A DNA stretch of 64,000 bases from Ryuthela nishihirai (taxonomy: Eukaryota; Arthropoda; Arachnida; Araneae; Heptathelidae): positions 85,202,334 to 85,266,333 of the forward strand of contig JAWZYU010000007.1 in assembly GCA_038380435.1 (NCBI GenBank). Direction: 5' to 3'. The notes beneath the pieces were generated by a model. That model was given only the letters and a program-made list of their open reading frames with translations. It had not been told where the DNA came from and did not search any database. Both the position numbers and the translations under genes were made by a program. Within the stretch, counting starts at the first letter, position 1. Each line of letters opens with the position of its first letter. Positions 10,927-22,673 of the stretch are shown one piece after another.

Positions 10927-12591
10927 TGAATTTTTTCGTTGCATTCACCAGGGTCATCTTAACATCCTTTGCCTGATTTGAAACAGAATGAGTCACGAAT
11001 GAAAAGTTCCGTTCAAAAGCCAAACTTTAAAAATAAGCTATCTATGGCATAAATGTGACTGAAAATAAAATAAAAATCCCTTTCGAATCTCTCTAAAATC
11101 TCAAGTTTTAAGAATATCTTTTAACGTTAGAGTGAAGCTGGAATATTTAACAGTTAAGTTGTGTTACACTTGCTCTAACACTCTTCTTTAAAATTAGTGG
11201 AAACTGAATCATAATACAAACTTTTAAAATTAGACTTATTTTCTAAACAATTTGTTATAACATTTATTATTTGTGCTGATTAACTTTCAAGATAAATTCT
11301 GTGATTATAAAGCTTCTGTAAATTATTTTGGTTTTCACAACTCTTTAATATTAAATGAATATTATTGAAATTCGAGGCAAATTTTATTCAGATTTTTCAG
11401 TTACTTCCAGTAAACATTTTTTCCATAATCAAAGTTAAGGAGTTTCGAATGTTTCTTTGCTTTCATTTTACAGGGAATCGTCTCTGTACTTTGGGTAATG
11501 TAACAACAGCAATTTCAGTTGCCGATAGCCAGGTGCTTTATCTCACTTGAATATTTAAAAAATAATCGAACGGTATTTTATGTATATTAAACATCGAAAA
11601 AATATCAATAACAAGCGCTCCTTTTAAAAAAATGTACTGCAATTTTTATCTTTTATTTTACACCATTGTGAAGTGTCCAAATCCCCTGAAACTGTAAACG
11701 AGGACATATCAGGATGTTTCCAAAGAAAGCTTCGATTTCGCCAAGTTTCCGAATAGCAAATGAAGCCAAAGTCTGCAATATGTGATACCGGAGGATTAAA
11801 AACTACAAAAGTTTGGAATAGTAGCCATTTACGGAAGCAGTTTTCCTCTTGCTTTTCCTTCATCAGTAGGAAGACAACGTGCCGTTATAGGCTCATCGCA
11901 TCAACGGTATTGATCCGCAGAAATCTCAACGAGTTTTATCTCGTTTCCAAGCGCAACTAGTTTGCGGAATGCTTCGAATTCCCCCATTTTAGCTTCAAAG
12001 GATTTGAAAAGCTCTGCAAGATACGCCGTACAGAACAGAATGCGGTTTCGATTGACAGAAGCATAATGAGATGGCACGATTCTAAGCATTGCTCCACGTT
12101 TATCCTCTTGAAATTGAAGGAGCTGTTAAATTTCTAAACAGAATTTCAACTTATTTCAACAACCAAAGTTTTATTTACGAAATCAGGAATATAAGCTAAC
12201 CATTGGAGTAATCGTGATAGGATTGGGGGAAACAACCTCTAAAAGCAACCCTGATAATAAACTGATAACGATACTTATTAGATAAGAAAATGCTTTGATT
12301 TTTACGCCAATAAGTTTATACAGGGTGATTACAGGGTAAAACAAGGCCTTTGTGTTTCTCTAATATTGCCTTTATTTATGAACCGATTTCTGTGTAATAT
12401 AATTACCACAGATCCCAATTTATTACAAATCGACAATTACATCAGATGATGAAAGTGCACCCTGGGCGTCTAAAGGTAATTATACTCGATTTTCCATAAT
12501 ATCGATTGCTGTCGTAGCCAATCTTCTGGAGTGGAATTATAATTAATTGAATAATATTATCCTTAATGTCATTGATGATGCAAAGGTAATT
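10927..12591. other. unassigned sequence
   Basis: Bases 11200-11500 resemble, distantly, the interior of the inverted-repeat MITE found at 44 kb (for example ATTAAATGAATATTATTGAAATTCGAG). Bases 11620-12130 are compositionally more balanced and hold short open frames on both strands (11624-11863 minus, 11901-12089 minus, 11760-11960 plus), none recognisable. An isolated ACAGGGTGATT motif at 12319 may be the end of a mariner-type element. Confidence 0.35.
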
Positions 12592-12599
12592 GTTGTACA

Positions 12600-12738
12600 C
12601 AGTGGCGAAACTAGAGTGTCATGGGCCCTGATGTAAAATATTCTAGTGGGCCCTTATCGTATGGTGTAAAATGGGGAGTCGCAGTAAACGAGATCTCTAC
12701 GCATTGCACCGCCTGTTATAAGAGTAGTTTCGCCCCTG
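12600..12738. mobile_element. hAT-type MITE, 139 bp
   Basis: The termini CAGTGGCGAAACTA and TAGTTTCGCCCCTG are inverted copies. The flanking 8-bp sequences GTTGTACA (12592-12599) and CTTGTACA (12739-12746) match at 7 of 8 positions, as expected for an aged hAT target duplication. Noncoding. Confidence 0.75.
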
Positions 12739-12746
12739 CTTGTACA

Positions 12747-13878
12747 AACTTTTCTCTTTGTTCCTTGCATAACCAAAACATAAGGAATCACTCACATAAT
12801 TTACACCATTGCGAATAGGTTTATTTTTGTTCAGTTATCAGAGTTATATAGGAAGAATGCTTCCCTTGCTTCCATGGACTCTTTTTCACTGAGACTGAAA
12901 ATTACTGTAAATGTGATACTAGATACATTAATTTCGGCTACCCCTGACGTCAAGAAGAAGTCACAGAAGATCCATCCAAATGAGATTTCTATTTTAACAT
13001 TTTTCCAATAACGTCGAAGAATTCGGGACGTTTTGTGAATGACGCTGAAAAATTTAGAAGATTTTTTAAAAGACTTTTTTAGCCTGGAAAATTTTTAATT
13101 AGTAATTATTATTAATTAATTAATAACATAGAATGTGCGAGAGAAAAGCAACAGAAAAATAGGAAAAAAAATATCGACCATAATCTTGATGTGCTAGGAG
13201 ATGAAAATGAGTAATTACCGAGATACATATATCTATTTTTTTTAAAATAACTTGATCTTTATCTCAATAAGATTTATAATTTTCATCATGATGAATAAAA
13301 ATAATATTTTGCTTAATTATTAGAATTACAAAAAAGAATTCAATTTGCATGGTATTAGCATTCCACGTTTCAAAATCTTATTCGTAGCTTGTAAAGCTTA
13401 GAAGACAGATAGGCGTTAAAAATCATATCTTAACCTTTTCTTCTGATCCTCTCGCACGTGTGAAGCTGTTACGCCTTCGACAAAGTCATCTCTGTAATTA
13501 CAAGCAGCTGCAGCTAGAGGGCGTGTCAATGACCACCTGGCAATATCCATCCTGACAGCCGCCATTACGCACATTGCATGAAAATCGTTCACGGAGTAAC
13601 ATCGTTTCAAATCCTACAGTCAGCTTTCGTAAAAGATTGCAAAAAAACAATGCAACACAATTTGCCAGTGGGCATCTGACACAGCACACCTTAAATGCCG
13701 TTCTTTATGCTGGGTGGGAACAGTGGTACTGCGATTTAATCCAAAGCAGACGGAAAAAATAAACTTCGATTTCTTTTATTTCTAACATTAGACAGAATAT
13801 CAGGTGATGGAACATTAATATTAATGTGCAAAGATTAAGGATACAAGATGCCCATACATTCTTGTATCCTTGCCATTA
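12747..13878. other. unassigned sequence with a hairpin at its end
   Basis: No gene recognised. The short frames at 13416-13762 overlap on both strands and carry no known motif. At about 13838-13871, AAGGATACAAG and CTTGTATCCTT form an 11-bp inverted repeat directly before the MITE at 13879. Confidence 0.35.
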
Positions 13879-14245
13879 CATTGCTCAAAAAAATATCCGA
13901 ACACTATGGTTGATTACAGAATTCAGAAAAAATATCTGGCAACAATTTTTTTAGAAATCAGTGATCTGGCAACCTTCGTGTCACGTGACACGAAGTAGGG
14001 AGTGGAGGGAGGCTCTGCAAAAAACGTTTCTACAAAAATTTATAGGAAAAATTGATACACAACTATTTCAAGGAATAGCCAAACTTTTTTCAATAGCTTC
14101 GAACGATCGAATAAGTGATCTGGCAACCTTCGTGTACAGTTGAACGAAGGTTTCCAGATCACTTATTTCTAAAAAAATCGTTGCCAGATATTTTTTCTGA
14201 ATTCTGTAATCAACCATAGTGTTCGGATATTTTTTTGAGCGACTG
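13879..14245. mobile_element. palindromic mariner-type MITE, long form
   Basis: A 367-bp element with TA on both sides. The outer ~130 bases on each side are inverted copies, starting TGCTCAAAAAAATATCCGAAC and including GAATTCAGAAAAAATATCTG. The insert at about 14000-14112 (GTTTCTACAAAAATTTAT...AGCTTCGAACGAT) is absent from the short form at 43.3 kb, but a second copy of this insert lies at 15003-15118. It is noncoding and would be mobilised by a related Tc1/mariner transposase. Confidence 0.8.
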
Positions 14246-14420
14246 TATGTGAGATAAGACAGGACTTTTGAAGTGTTAATGTTCGAGTATACAAAGGCTT
14301 AAACTCGAATGCACTTAGTTATGATTTGAGTCAATATATTGACTGGCTGCGATGATTACTTTTTACATAAACGTCTGGTTTTTTAGAGCACGTCTTTTTA
14401 TTACGGATGGATTCCAGAAG

Positions 14421-14679
14421 CAGTGGCGGTCATAAGGATTGGGTCACGAAGGCCGTGGCCCCCTCCAAGAGTCCCGCAAGAGTTTAATTTTTTTCCATTT
14501 CAACAGCCAGCCATTTTCTCTTCCAAGAAGGCAAATCCCTGACGCCTTCAGTACCCCATATAAAGGCAAATGTAAGGATATATAAAGGATTTTGTACTCC
14601 AAAAATGACAATTTTCGTTACAAAATCCGTCGTTCGTCCCTAAATGTCCCCCTATAGGATTAAGACATGACCGCCCCTG
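14421..14679. mobile_element. hAT-type MITE with perfect 8-bp TSD
   Basis: A 259-bp element with ends CAGTGGCGGTCATAAGGATT and its inverted partner TAAGACATGACCGCCCCTG. An identical TCCAGAAG duplication lies at 14413-14420 and 14680-14687. Noncoding. It resembles but is distinct from the 12600 element: both start CAGTGGCG. Confidence 0.85.
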
Positions 14680-14689
14680 TCCAGAAGAT

Positions 14690-14840
14690 CCTACCTGGTA
14701 CTAAGGCCAGCGGGATATGGCTTTGTGTAAGTGTTTGTATGTTCTATGAGAAACCAGGACATCTTAATATAGCTTCTAGGTTATCTCTGTCCTTTGTGTA
14801 GGGAAGTAAGTACACAAAAGATTGATATTTCTTCCTTTTA
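14690..14840 (+). mobile_element. SINE3-like tail copy
   Basis: The stretch TAGCTTCTAGGTTATCTCTG at 14777 and the following TCCTTTGTGTAGG recur at 1590-1640 and 18.72-18.76 kb. In the 18.5 kb copy a tRNA-like head precedes it. A third, older tRNA-derived SINE family is the simplest reading. Confidence 0.4.
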
Positions 14841-15002
14841 AAAAAAAGTGTTTCACGTGACTCTGCTGCATTATGTACAACTGCGGACTTTAAATATCGG
14901 AATAATTTTGAAAATTCAGCTTTAGAGATATTTAAATGATTTTTTCATCTCCTGCAAGGGACAGAGTTCAGTCTCCGCAACCTCCCCGATGCGGAGGGAG
15001 TC

Positions 15003-15118
15003 GGTTAGGAGGAGGGGGGCGCTGCAAAAAAAGTTTCTACAAAAATTTATGGGAAATTTTGATACACAATTATTCAAAGGAATGGCCAAAAAATTTTCAA
15101 TAGCTTCGAACGATTAAT
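15003..15118 (+). repeat. second copy of the MITE insert
   Basis: This block (GTTTCTACAAAAATTTATGG through AGCTTCGAACGATTAATAAA) repeats the internal part of the MITE at 13879-14245 about 1 kb away, without the palindromic arms. It may be a relic of a longer related element. Confidence 0.55.
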
Positions 15119-15203
15119 AAATTAGCTATGTTTTTCCCACTAGAAATTTCTCTCCTTACTGCTTGTGGGCACGAACACATTGTCTCAAAACCTTTCGTTA
15201 GCT

Positions 15204-15367
15204 CTCTATAAATAAATACTCCTTCGAGTAGCTGCTTGCCAAGAGGTCTGTGAGCATGACATGATCTCAGCATAGAAACAACACAAACATCCGTGCCTTA
15301 CCCAGGGATCGAATCCAAGTCCTTAGATCATTAGACAAGACGCGCTAACCACTCGGCCACGGGGCAA
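15204..15367 (-). mobile_element. SINE2 copy
   Basis: A minus-strand SINE2. The tRNA-like head at the right reads CGCTAACCACTCGGCCAC in reverse (A box TGGCCGAGTGGTTAGC), with the B-box region near 15305. The tail at the left is AAATAAATACTCC. It is shortened relative to the 39.0 kb copy. Confidence 0.8.
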
Positions 15368-15631
15368 AGAATCAAATTTATACGATATGATTAACTTTTT
15401 GATAAGTGTTTATATAGGTATTTAGTATTGATATAAAACTAAATAATCGCTTGAATCAAAATCCAAACATTTGTTAAATAAAATATTGTTAACAACCAAA
15501 CATTGTTTAAATAAAACCCAAACATTTGTTACATTCAAACATCAGTTTTCTTAATATTTTGCGTTATTGTAAAATATTGTTACAAATTTTTAGAGGTTAA
15601 CCGAGCGTGAATTCAAAAATAAGCATAATTT

Positions 15632-15815
15632 AAATAAATACCCCCTCAAACAGCTACTTGCAACAGAGGTCTGACAGGAGCCTATCAGTTTATACGTCAT
15701 AGTAGAAGGTCTGTGAGGATAGTGGGGCCTCAGTATAAAAACAATACAAATATCCATTCCTGATTCGGATCTCCTTAGATCATTGGGCAAGAGCGCTAAC
15801 CACTAGGCCATGGAA
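15632..15815 (-). mobile_element. SINE2 copy, older
   Basis: A second minus-strand SINE2 300 bp further on. The tail (AAATAAATACCCCCTCAAAC) and the head (GCGCTAACCACTAGGCCATGG) are clear, but the B box is decayed. Confidence 0.75.
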
Positions 15816-18530
15816 CGACTGCACTATAAATGAACTGATTAAATAACTAAGGCAATTAAAACGACATCAATCATAAACAATTTCTTATTATTTGCACAAG
15901 ACAGCAACATGTTTTCTATCAGTGTGAAGTGATACGATACACGATATGATAAGAATACACAAGTGCCTATCAGTTTATACGCCATATTATAATCACAATT
16001 ACCAGACTATTTGATTAACCAAGCACATTTTTTAAAATTGATCACTTTACCCAAACCAAGCACAAGATATATATTCAACAATACATGTACATTGCTTTTT
16101 TAGTTTACCTTTCTCGTACCAGTTTACTAACGAGAACTAAATTGATAAACTATTTTAATACTCCCATGAAAGCGTTCCAATACTTTTAGCAATGTGGTAT
16201 ATTATGAGCAGATTTGCTACTTGAATCTCTATTAAAAGTCACCACAGAAACAAAACTCCCCGAAAAAACAAAGCTTCTGTACTTCAAAAGGCAGGCGTTT
16301 CAATCCATTCTGTTTATGCCACGACATTTACGACTGACAACTTTCTTCATGGAGTGGCCTTGACGTAATTGGAACCCCAAAGAAATATATCTCTACCAAT
16401 CGCGATATTTTTGTGTTACATCTGAAAACAAATTAGCTGGATTTCCGTAATTCGAGAGCGATTAACACATCCTGTTTACTCGCTAACACAAGAAGAGAGT
16501 AAATTAGTGTCGTCCACCAAATTATTCATTTCTTTTTTCCACTCTGCTGTTTTTTTATCCCCGTTCCAGAGACTAATTTACTGTGAAGCCAAGAACAAGT
16601 CGGCACTTAATACCCAACTCGTATTTCCCATCTTTACACGATGCACATGAGACTTACAAGGACAGGGTGTAATTTTCGCGACTTGAAAATGGTCACTGGG
16701 AGTGATTTATTGGTTTAGCCAATTGTCAAGGATGGACAGTAGTAGTTCATCTCACTTCGGTCGACTGACATTCACGCTGGCAGCGTGGCTCTTAATGACA
16801 TGGTACGCTGTCTATTTGTAAAGAAATGCGGAGAGGACCTCACAATAAAGAGCAGGAAATTAGTTAACTAAAAAGTACAGCTGACTTCTGTGTTGTTGGG
16901 TAATTGATATTAATAACTGCGAGATAATATCGTGGTTTGTTTCTTTTGACACTGTGGTGGGTCTCATTATGTATGACATCCGTGCGCTAAGATGCAACTA
17001 AATGAAGATCTCTAATGAAGATTTCGGACTTAAATATGGGTTACAAAATTTGGAGCGTAATGGTCGACATCTGTCACTTGATTTACGTACATTGTGACGT
17101 TCAAATTTAATAAACCTCGAATAACATCTCTGCAGGTTAAACTCATAAAAGTTGGCTTATTAAATTATTTGTTTTAGCACCCACTTGAGGGTGTATTTTA
17201 TTATTTGTTTTATCTGTCTTTTCTGAAATTGTGCTTCTCTGTAGGGGCGTATCCCTACAGAGAAGTACAAAACACAGTTAATTTTTAGTACAAAACACAT
17301 TTAATTCATTTCAACTAACTGTGCAATTGTGTAAAAGTAACCTGAAACATCACAGATGGGTAACAGGACTGTGTTAGAAAGTATTGACAGATCAGGGGCT
17401 TTAACCACAAAGCTGTGTCGTTGTTTTTTTCTTGTCCCTTGGGGCAGTCTAAATCACATTTTATGTATGGAGTGTTTTCTGCAGTTATTGCAACAAAGTA
17501 AAATAACACAAATTGTGATGCCAAAATTAGTGGACAATTGGACTAGGCAGAGACGTACCTGATGGGGGTCCGGATCCCCTCCCCGAATACCTTGTCGTCT
17601 TATACTAAATTCCAAACTTGTCCGCCGGCTTTGAAATTCAAAATAAAATTCTCTCTATCATTTTATTTTAGCCAGATATTTTATGTCCGACTCTAAAAGT
17701 AGATTGAAAATTATGAAATCTCATTCCATATAGAGCATCATTTTAACCTTTCCTGTACGGTGGGATATTTTAATAATTTGGAAGCCCTACGCAAGTCTTA
17801 TTCTCAGACCTCCCTCCCAACTATCCCTAAGATAAATTTTTGAGCCTCCTCGAAACTGAATTCTCGGATCCAGCTGTTGTGGACGTGGGCGAGGAAATAA
17901 GTAAAATCTTCCGATGCACTGTTGTAGAGGACGATTAATTAGTCTAATTAATTACTATTCACCCGTGACTGTGGGTGAAATCACAGATTCTCGTGATCTT
18001 ACACCAGTGCTTAGGTGTACTTCAGAAGTGATGTGCCTTAGATGAAATAAATAAATGTCCAATGCACTAGGTAGAGGAAGAAGACACTGTTCATTTACAT
18101 TCACACATATATGTACATATGTGCTCGATTCTGTGGGCCTTAGTTGCTTTCAAGATTTCTCAGAAGTCAGGATTTATGGATGTTCTTGTAGATTTTCTCC
18201 AATTTGCTTAATTTTACCTGAATGCTTGCTTTACTATTGCAGGCATTCATTTGATGAGGTGGAAATCGCTTTACCGACCTCAAAACCTGGTGAGAGGACA
18301 TTTTAATCCCTGCCTACACAACCTGGTTCACACCGAATCCTCCTACTCTTCCCGAGAAACAGCTACGTCACTTGGACACGCTAAAACAATCTCTCCATTT
18401 GTCAGCAACACATAGTATGCTTGTTTTTCTTCACACATCCCCATCGTTCCTCTACCTGTCTCGCACCCAGACCTTCCGGCTAGTAACGGTTGTGGAATAA
18501 AATCATTTTCCAGTGCTCAGTTCCCCGAGC
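15816..18530. other. unassigned, largely single-copy-looking sequence
   Basis: No coding region is recognised. Bases 16200-17100 are compositionally balanced and free of visible repeats, unlike their surroundings. A perfect 13-bp inverted repeat (CTTCTCTGTAGGG, 17234-17246 and 17253-17265, 6-base loop) is followed by a direct duplication of AGTACAAAACACA at 17263 and 17288. The short frames at 17315-17562 and 18055-18306 have no recognisable motif. Confidence 0.35.
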
Positions 18531-18532
18531 AT

Positions 18533-18780
18533 ATGGGGAATAGCCCAGCTTGGCCTCGAATGACAACTAATGAACCATATGGCATAGTGGTTAGGCAGCT
18601 AGCGACTGTTCCAGCAAGGCAAACTTTGTGTGTTGTGTTAGCTCTAACTAAGGAAGTGGTCAGCAGTGACTTCGGTCTTAGTAGGGCATGTCCTTGTATG
18701 ACAAGGCCTGTATTAAGCTAGGAGTAGCTTCTAGGATTCTTCTCTGTCCTATATGTCGCAAATCAAAAAAAATATTCCCA
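18533..18780 (+). mobile_element. SINE3-like copy with tRNA-like head
   Basis: CATAGTGGTTAGGCAGCTAG at 18582 looks like a pol III A box in a tRNA-like head. The tail TAGCTTCTAGGATTCTTCTC at 18727 matches the copies at 14.78 and 1.6 kb. No target duplication was found. Confidence 0.35.
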
Positions 18781-19705
18781 TTTAAGATTCTTCTGTAAAT
18801 ATGCGTAACATAGATATATACAATAACAATAAATTAGAGGGACACGACCACCCCTAAAACTAAATTCTATGATACTCGAAAATAAATTCTCTGACCCCGC
18901 TAAAATAAATTCTCTGACTCCTCTAAAATAAATTCTCTAAAATAAATTCCCCCCCACCCCCCACCCCACATTCAGACCTATCTGATAGTTTTCTGTGAAG
19001 AAAGCCAGTGAAATATTTTTTGGGAAACACGAAATGAATTTGGAGAGATCTGAGAGAAAAAAATTAATAGGAAGGTGAAAAAAAAAGGAGATGACTAGGA
19101 AACTCTTGTAGTTCTTGAGAGTAATTGTCTCAGCAGATAGTTTTGGCCGTGGTGCATCTTTACAGGATTAGAAGTGTAAGAGCCTGTCTTCAAATATTAA
19201 TATCGATGCTTATAGTAAGCCGCGGGGGTATGTACAAGGCCCCTCCAAAACCCAATCAATGCAAATAAATATAATCTTTTTAGGTATATAAGTGCTAACC
19301 CGAAATATCACAGAAGAGTACGCCATCTATGTCAGAGTATAACGGAGCCCGGTTGCAAGATTACTATTCTATCCTATACATTAATACGCTATCTCTGTCA
19401 GTGTGTAAAGGAATCCGGTAATTATAATCACTCTTCCTATAGCATGCCAGTGATAAAAAATCCCTATAGTCTCTAAAGAATCATATTTTATAACAGCCGT
19501 AATTCCGGGCGGACATATGTGGTGTCATTAATGTCAGAAATTGTCCGTTTCCCTGTGATTTCGTGGCTACTTGAACGATCTGTTCCAAATTTGGTGCGGT
19601 GGTTCCACTTAGTTCTAGCCTTGTTGCATGAATGGATCGAGTTCCTAGCTGCTGTGGGTGGGGAGCGATTCCTCGAAAAGTGTCCGACATTCTTGTGAAT
19701 GTAAT
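18781..19705. other. unassigned sequence
   Basis: CTAAAATAAATTCTCTGAC-type repeats occur at 18860-18945 as a short imperfect tandem array. A weak duplication of about 75 bp occurs at 19310-19420. No gene recognised. Confidence 0.35.
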
Positions 19706-20156
19706 AGTACGTTATCGAAGACAGTTGTGAGTGGAGTAGTACGTTATCGAAGACAGTTGTGAGTGGAGTAGTACGTTATCGAAGACAGTTGTGAGTGGAG
19801 TAGTACGTTATCGAAGACAGTTGTGAGTGGAGTAGCACGTTATCGAAGACGTTGTGAGTGGAGTAGTACGTTATCGAAGACAGTTGTGAGTGGAGTAGTA
19901 CGTTATCGAAAACAGTTGTGAGTGGGGTAGTACGTTATCGAAGACAGTTGTGAGTGGAGTAGTACGTTATCGAAGACAGTTGTGAGTGGAGTAGTACGTT
20001 ATCGAAGACAGTTGTGAGTGGAGTAGTACGTTATCGAAGACGGTTGTGAGTGGAGTAGTACGTTATCGAAGACAGTTGTGAGTGGAGTAGTACGTTATCG
20101 AAGACGGTTGTGAGTGGAGTAGTACGTTATCGAGACAGTTGTGAGTGGAATAGTAC
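19706..20156. repeat. 32-bp minisatellite, about 14 copies
   Basis: The unit contains AGTACGTTATCGAAGACAG followed by TTGTGAGTGGAGT. GTTATCG recurs at 19711, 19743, 19775, 19807, 19839, 19870, 19902, 19934, 19966, 19998, 20030, 20062, 20094 and 20126. The spacing is 32 except for single-base deletions, one before 19870 and one in the last unit. Copies differ at only a few positions, so the array is young or homogenised. Confidence 0.97.
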
Positions 20157-20372
20157 GGTAATGGTGTAAAGCAGTGAATGAAGTTTCGATGGGAAAAATT
20201 TTCAATGGACATACATTTCGCGCCAGAATTTTAGCGGAGACATTCGTTGTCAAAGACAAAACGTTTATTGATTTTTCCAACTTACTGACCTCTAATGGTA
20301 GAAATTATAAATAATGAAAGATTCAAAAACATGACTAGCCCTATTTTATTAGTACCTTTCTAACAATACATA

Positions 20373-21131
20373 CACTGCTCATATCGCGAAGGAAGTGATG
20401 TATACGCCCGAAACTGAGTTGACAGAAGTTACGAGGACAAGATGACAGACGTGCAAATGATAAAAAACGGAACGTGAGAACTCAAGGTACGTGCATTTAT
20501 TGCAGATTCATCAGTACATAGTAGGCCCACCTCGAGCAGTTATGCAAGCTTGTATAATGGAACATCTCAGCATTCCATCAATCAGATGTTAATGGTGTCC
20601 TGAGGTATGGCGTCACAAACAGCATCCAATTAAGCAGCAACTGTACCAGGTTCGCCGCCGCCAGGAGCTGGCGAAGACGGAGACCTGTAAAGTCCCGCAC
20701 ATGCTTAATGGAAGTCCGGGGTGTATGCCGGCAATGGGAGAATATTCACACCTTGGAGACTGCCGTTCATTGGGTGGCGTTGTCCTGCTGCAGAATCAGT
20801 CCAGGCATGGTGGTAAGGAAGGGTCATGTCACAGGATTAACAATGTCATCGATGTCGTCGATGTCATCTCGCAATTAGCGCTGCAGAAACATGGAGCAGA
20901 GGTGTCCAGCCGCCATATGTGATGCCACCCCATACCGTTATGCCATGGTGGGGAGCCATATGGCAGCTAATAAAACAGGTTTCCTCATGTCGGTGACAAT
21001 GCTGATGCCATGTGGACAAACCATCGTCTGGCATGCTGAAACAGAATCAGGACTCGTCTGTTGCCTCCTGCAATTTATGTATCTTTTATTTCCATTCTTT
21101 TTTGGTGTTGCGATTTCTACTTTGAGCAATA
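20373..21131 (-). mobile_element. Tc1-like transposon relic
   Basis: The left end CACTGCTCATATCGCG follows TA. The right end GCGATTTCTACTTTGAGCAA is a decayed inverted partner. At about 760 bp it is half the usual length. It resembles the 3818 element in its first bases (CACTGCTCA) but not further in. Confidence 0.6.
20490..21062 (-). pseudogene. Tc1-like transposase relic
   Basis: Read on the minus strand with several shifts. A stretch around 20950-20870 gives HHGITVWGGITYGGWTPLL, the usual Tc1 MVWGG-type segment. It is followed by IARYIDDIVNPV and then PGLILQQDNAT (about 20800), the second catalytic Asp. Downstream the C-terminal PQDTIN-type segment can be followed to about 20580. The N-terminal DNA-binding domain is missing and there are multiple stops. 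Confidence 0.65.
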
Positions 21132-21210
21132 TATATTATCTTCTTTAAAGAAGAAAGAGACAAAGATATATTATTTTTCTCTTAAAACGAAAAGTTTAAG
21201 ATTTATCAGC

Positions 21211-21726
21211 CCTTTCACGACTAAGGGAAACATTTTTCCCATTTTAAAATTGGTGATTGTCGTTTTTAATTATAACCTTATCTGCATTTTTTATACAGAA
21301 TGTCAAAATAGAACGTATGCCGAACGCAATTACGTAAACGGGAACGTTTAGTCCATGTCCATCTTTGCAATAATGTTGCATCTGTGCAATGTCCATCTTT
21401 GCTTCACAACCAAAAGAAATTGCTTCGCAGAATATCATAATTAGCACATCATTTTGTATAGTAATTTTATTTCATAATTTTGTATTATTTTAGTTAACAT
21501 TTTGTTCTAATAAACCAATAAATAAAAGACATTGCATAATAAGCCTAACTATAATTTGTGTTATCTTTATAGTCCATTGGGAAAAATATTTCCCATAAAA
21601 TTCCAAAAAAAACTACACATTGTTATGTATTTTTCTTATGATTTTTATTTATTTCACGTCTAAACAAACTAAAATAAACAGTTATATACTAATATTTACT
21701 CTTAGAAACCTTATGGTCCTGAAAGG
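21211..21726. mobile_element. possible piggyBac-like relic
   Basis: The left end CCCTTTCACGACTAAGGG and the reverse complement of the right end (CCCTTTCAGGACCATAAGG) match. The right end is followed by TTAA (21727-21730), but the left flank reads TCAG. Both ends also carry a GGGAAA...TTTTTCCC hairpin further in. No coding content. Confidence 0.4.
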
Positions 21727-21730
21727 GTTA

Positions 21731-22673
21731 ACTCCGAAGGTAAGAAACAAAGCGATAATGTAAGATTTAAACTCCTTGATAACCCGATATCTCTTTTCAA
21801 ATTTCTAGCGAAATAGAATGTGACTTTTACTTTTCAGTTTCATCGCCCTCAATCGTGGAAATTACGACTATTAAAAGAACATGAAAACGCTAATAATAAT
21901 ATATTATTAATAACTATCAAACATGAAAATAATTTTTTTAAATTTTTTTTTCTTAAAACAATTTTTTTTCCTTACAAACGTACGACTAGATGACTATAAA
22001 CTAAAACAATACTCATATTATGAAAATCTAAAAATGATGATAATTTTCATTTCATTATTGTTAAATGGAACATATATGTTCTAGTTTGGTTGGTTATTTG
22101 GGATAACTAAAGCAAAGATGTAGCAAAGGAGGTGTAAAGGTTAAAAAGAAAGATCTAAAAATCAAGTAAACCCACAACCAAAGTTAAAAGTACATGACAA
22201 TACGATGAACAAAAAATGTAAACAGTGAAACAACAAATGATATAAAATACCTATTTAAAATTTAAAATATGAAATTAAAAATAACTAAGATGTAAAATTA
22301 ACAATAGGTGTATAGGACCCATGTAGAAAACTACGCTGAAAGGTAAAAATAAGAGACGGTTAAATTATCCAGTAAAACGTAAAAAGGTAAAAACAGCGGG
22401 TAAAACAGTCATTGGATAAAAGATATCCCAGTGTGCGAGGCTCGGATGTAAAATTGTGAAAGCTTAAAATCATACGTCAGTCGAAATTAAAACACGGACA
22501 ATGATTTAAAATATGTTTTACAGTTAAAATGGTGTCACAAAACTCGCACTTAGGAACGAATGTGTGAAGAAAGGTGTAGACAGCACTCTTCTCTGCCTAT
22601 CTGGGCTGGATTCTTTTCTACCTATGTGTGTGAGAGCCTTTGTAGAAGGATACCTGTCCCTATCTTGTCACGA
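21731..22673. other. AT-rich spacer
   Basis: Many AAAAT/TAAAA runs and no open frame of note. Bases 22250-22420 hold loosely repeated GTAAAA motifs. Nothing else is recognised. Confidence 0.35.

Noticed and set aside
11901..12089. Minus frame with a helical-looking C-terminus as a host exon.
   Set aside because: No splice signals or neighbours of the same gene could be identified.
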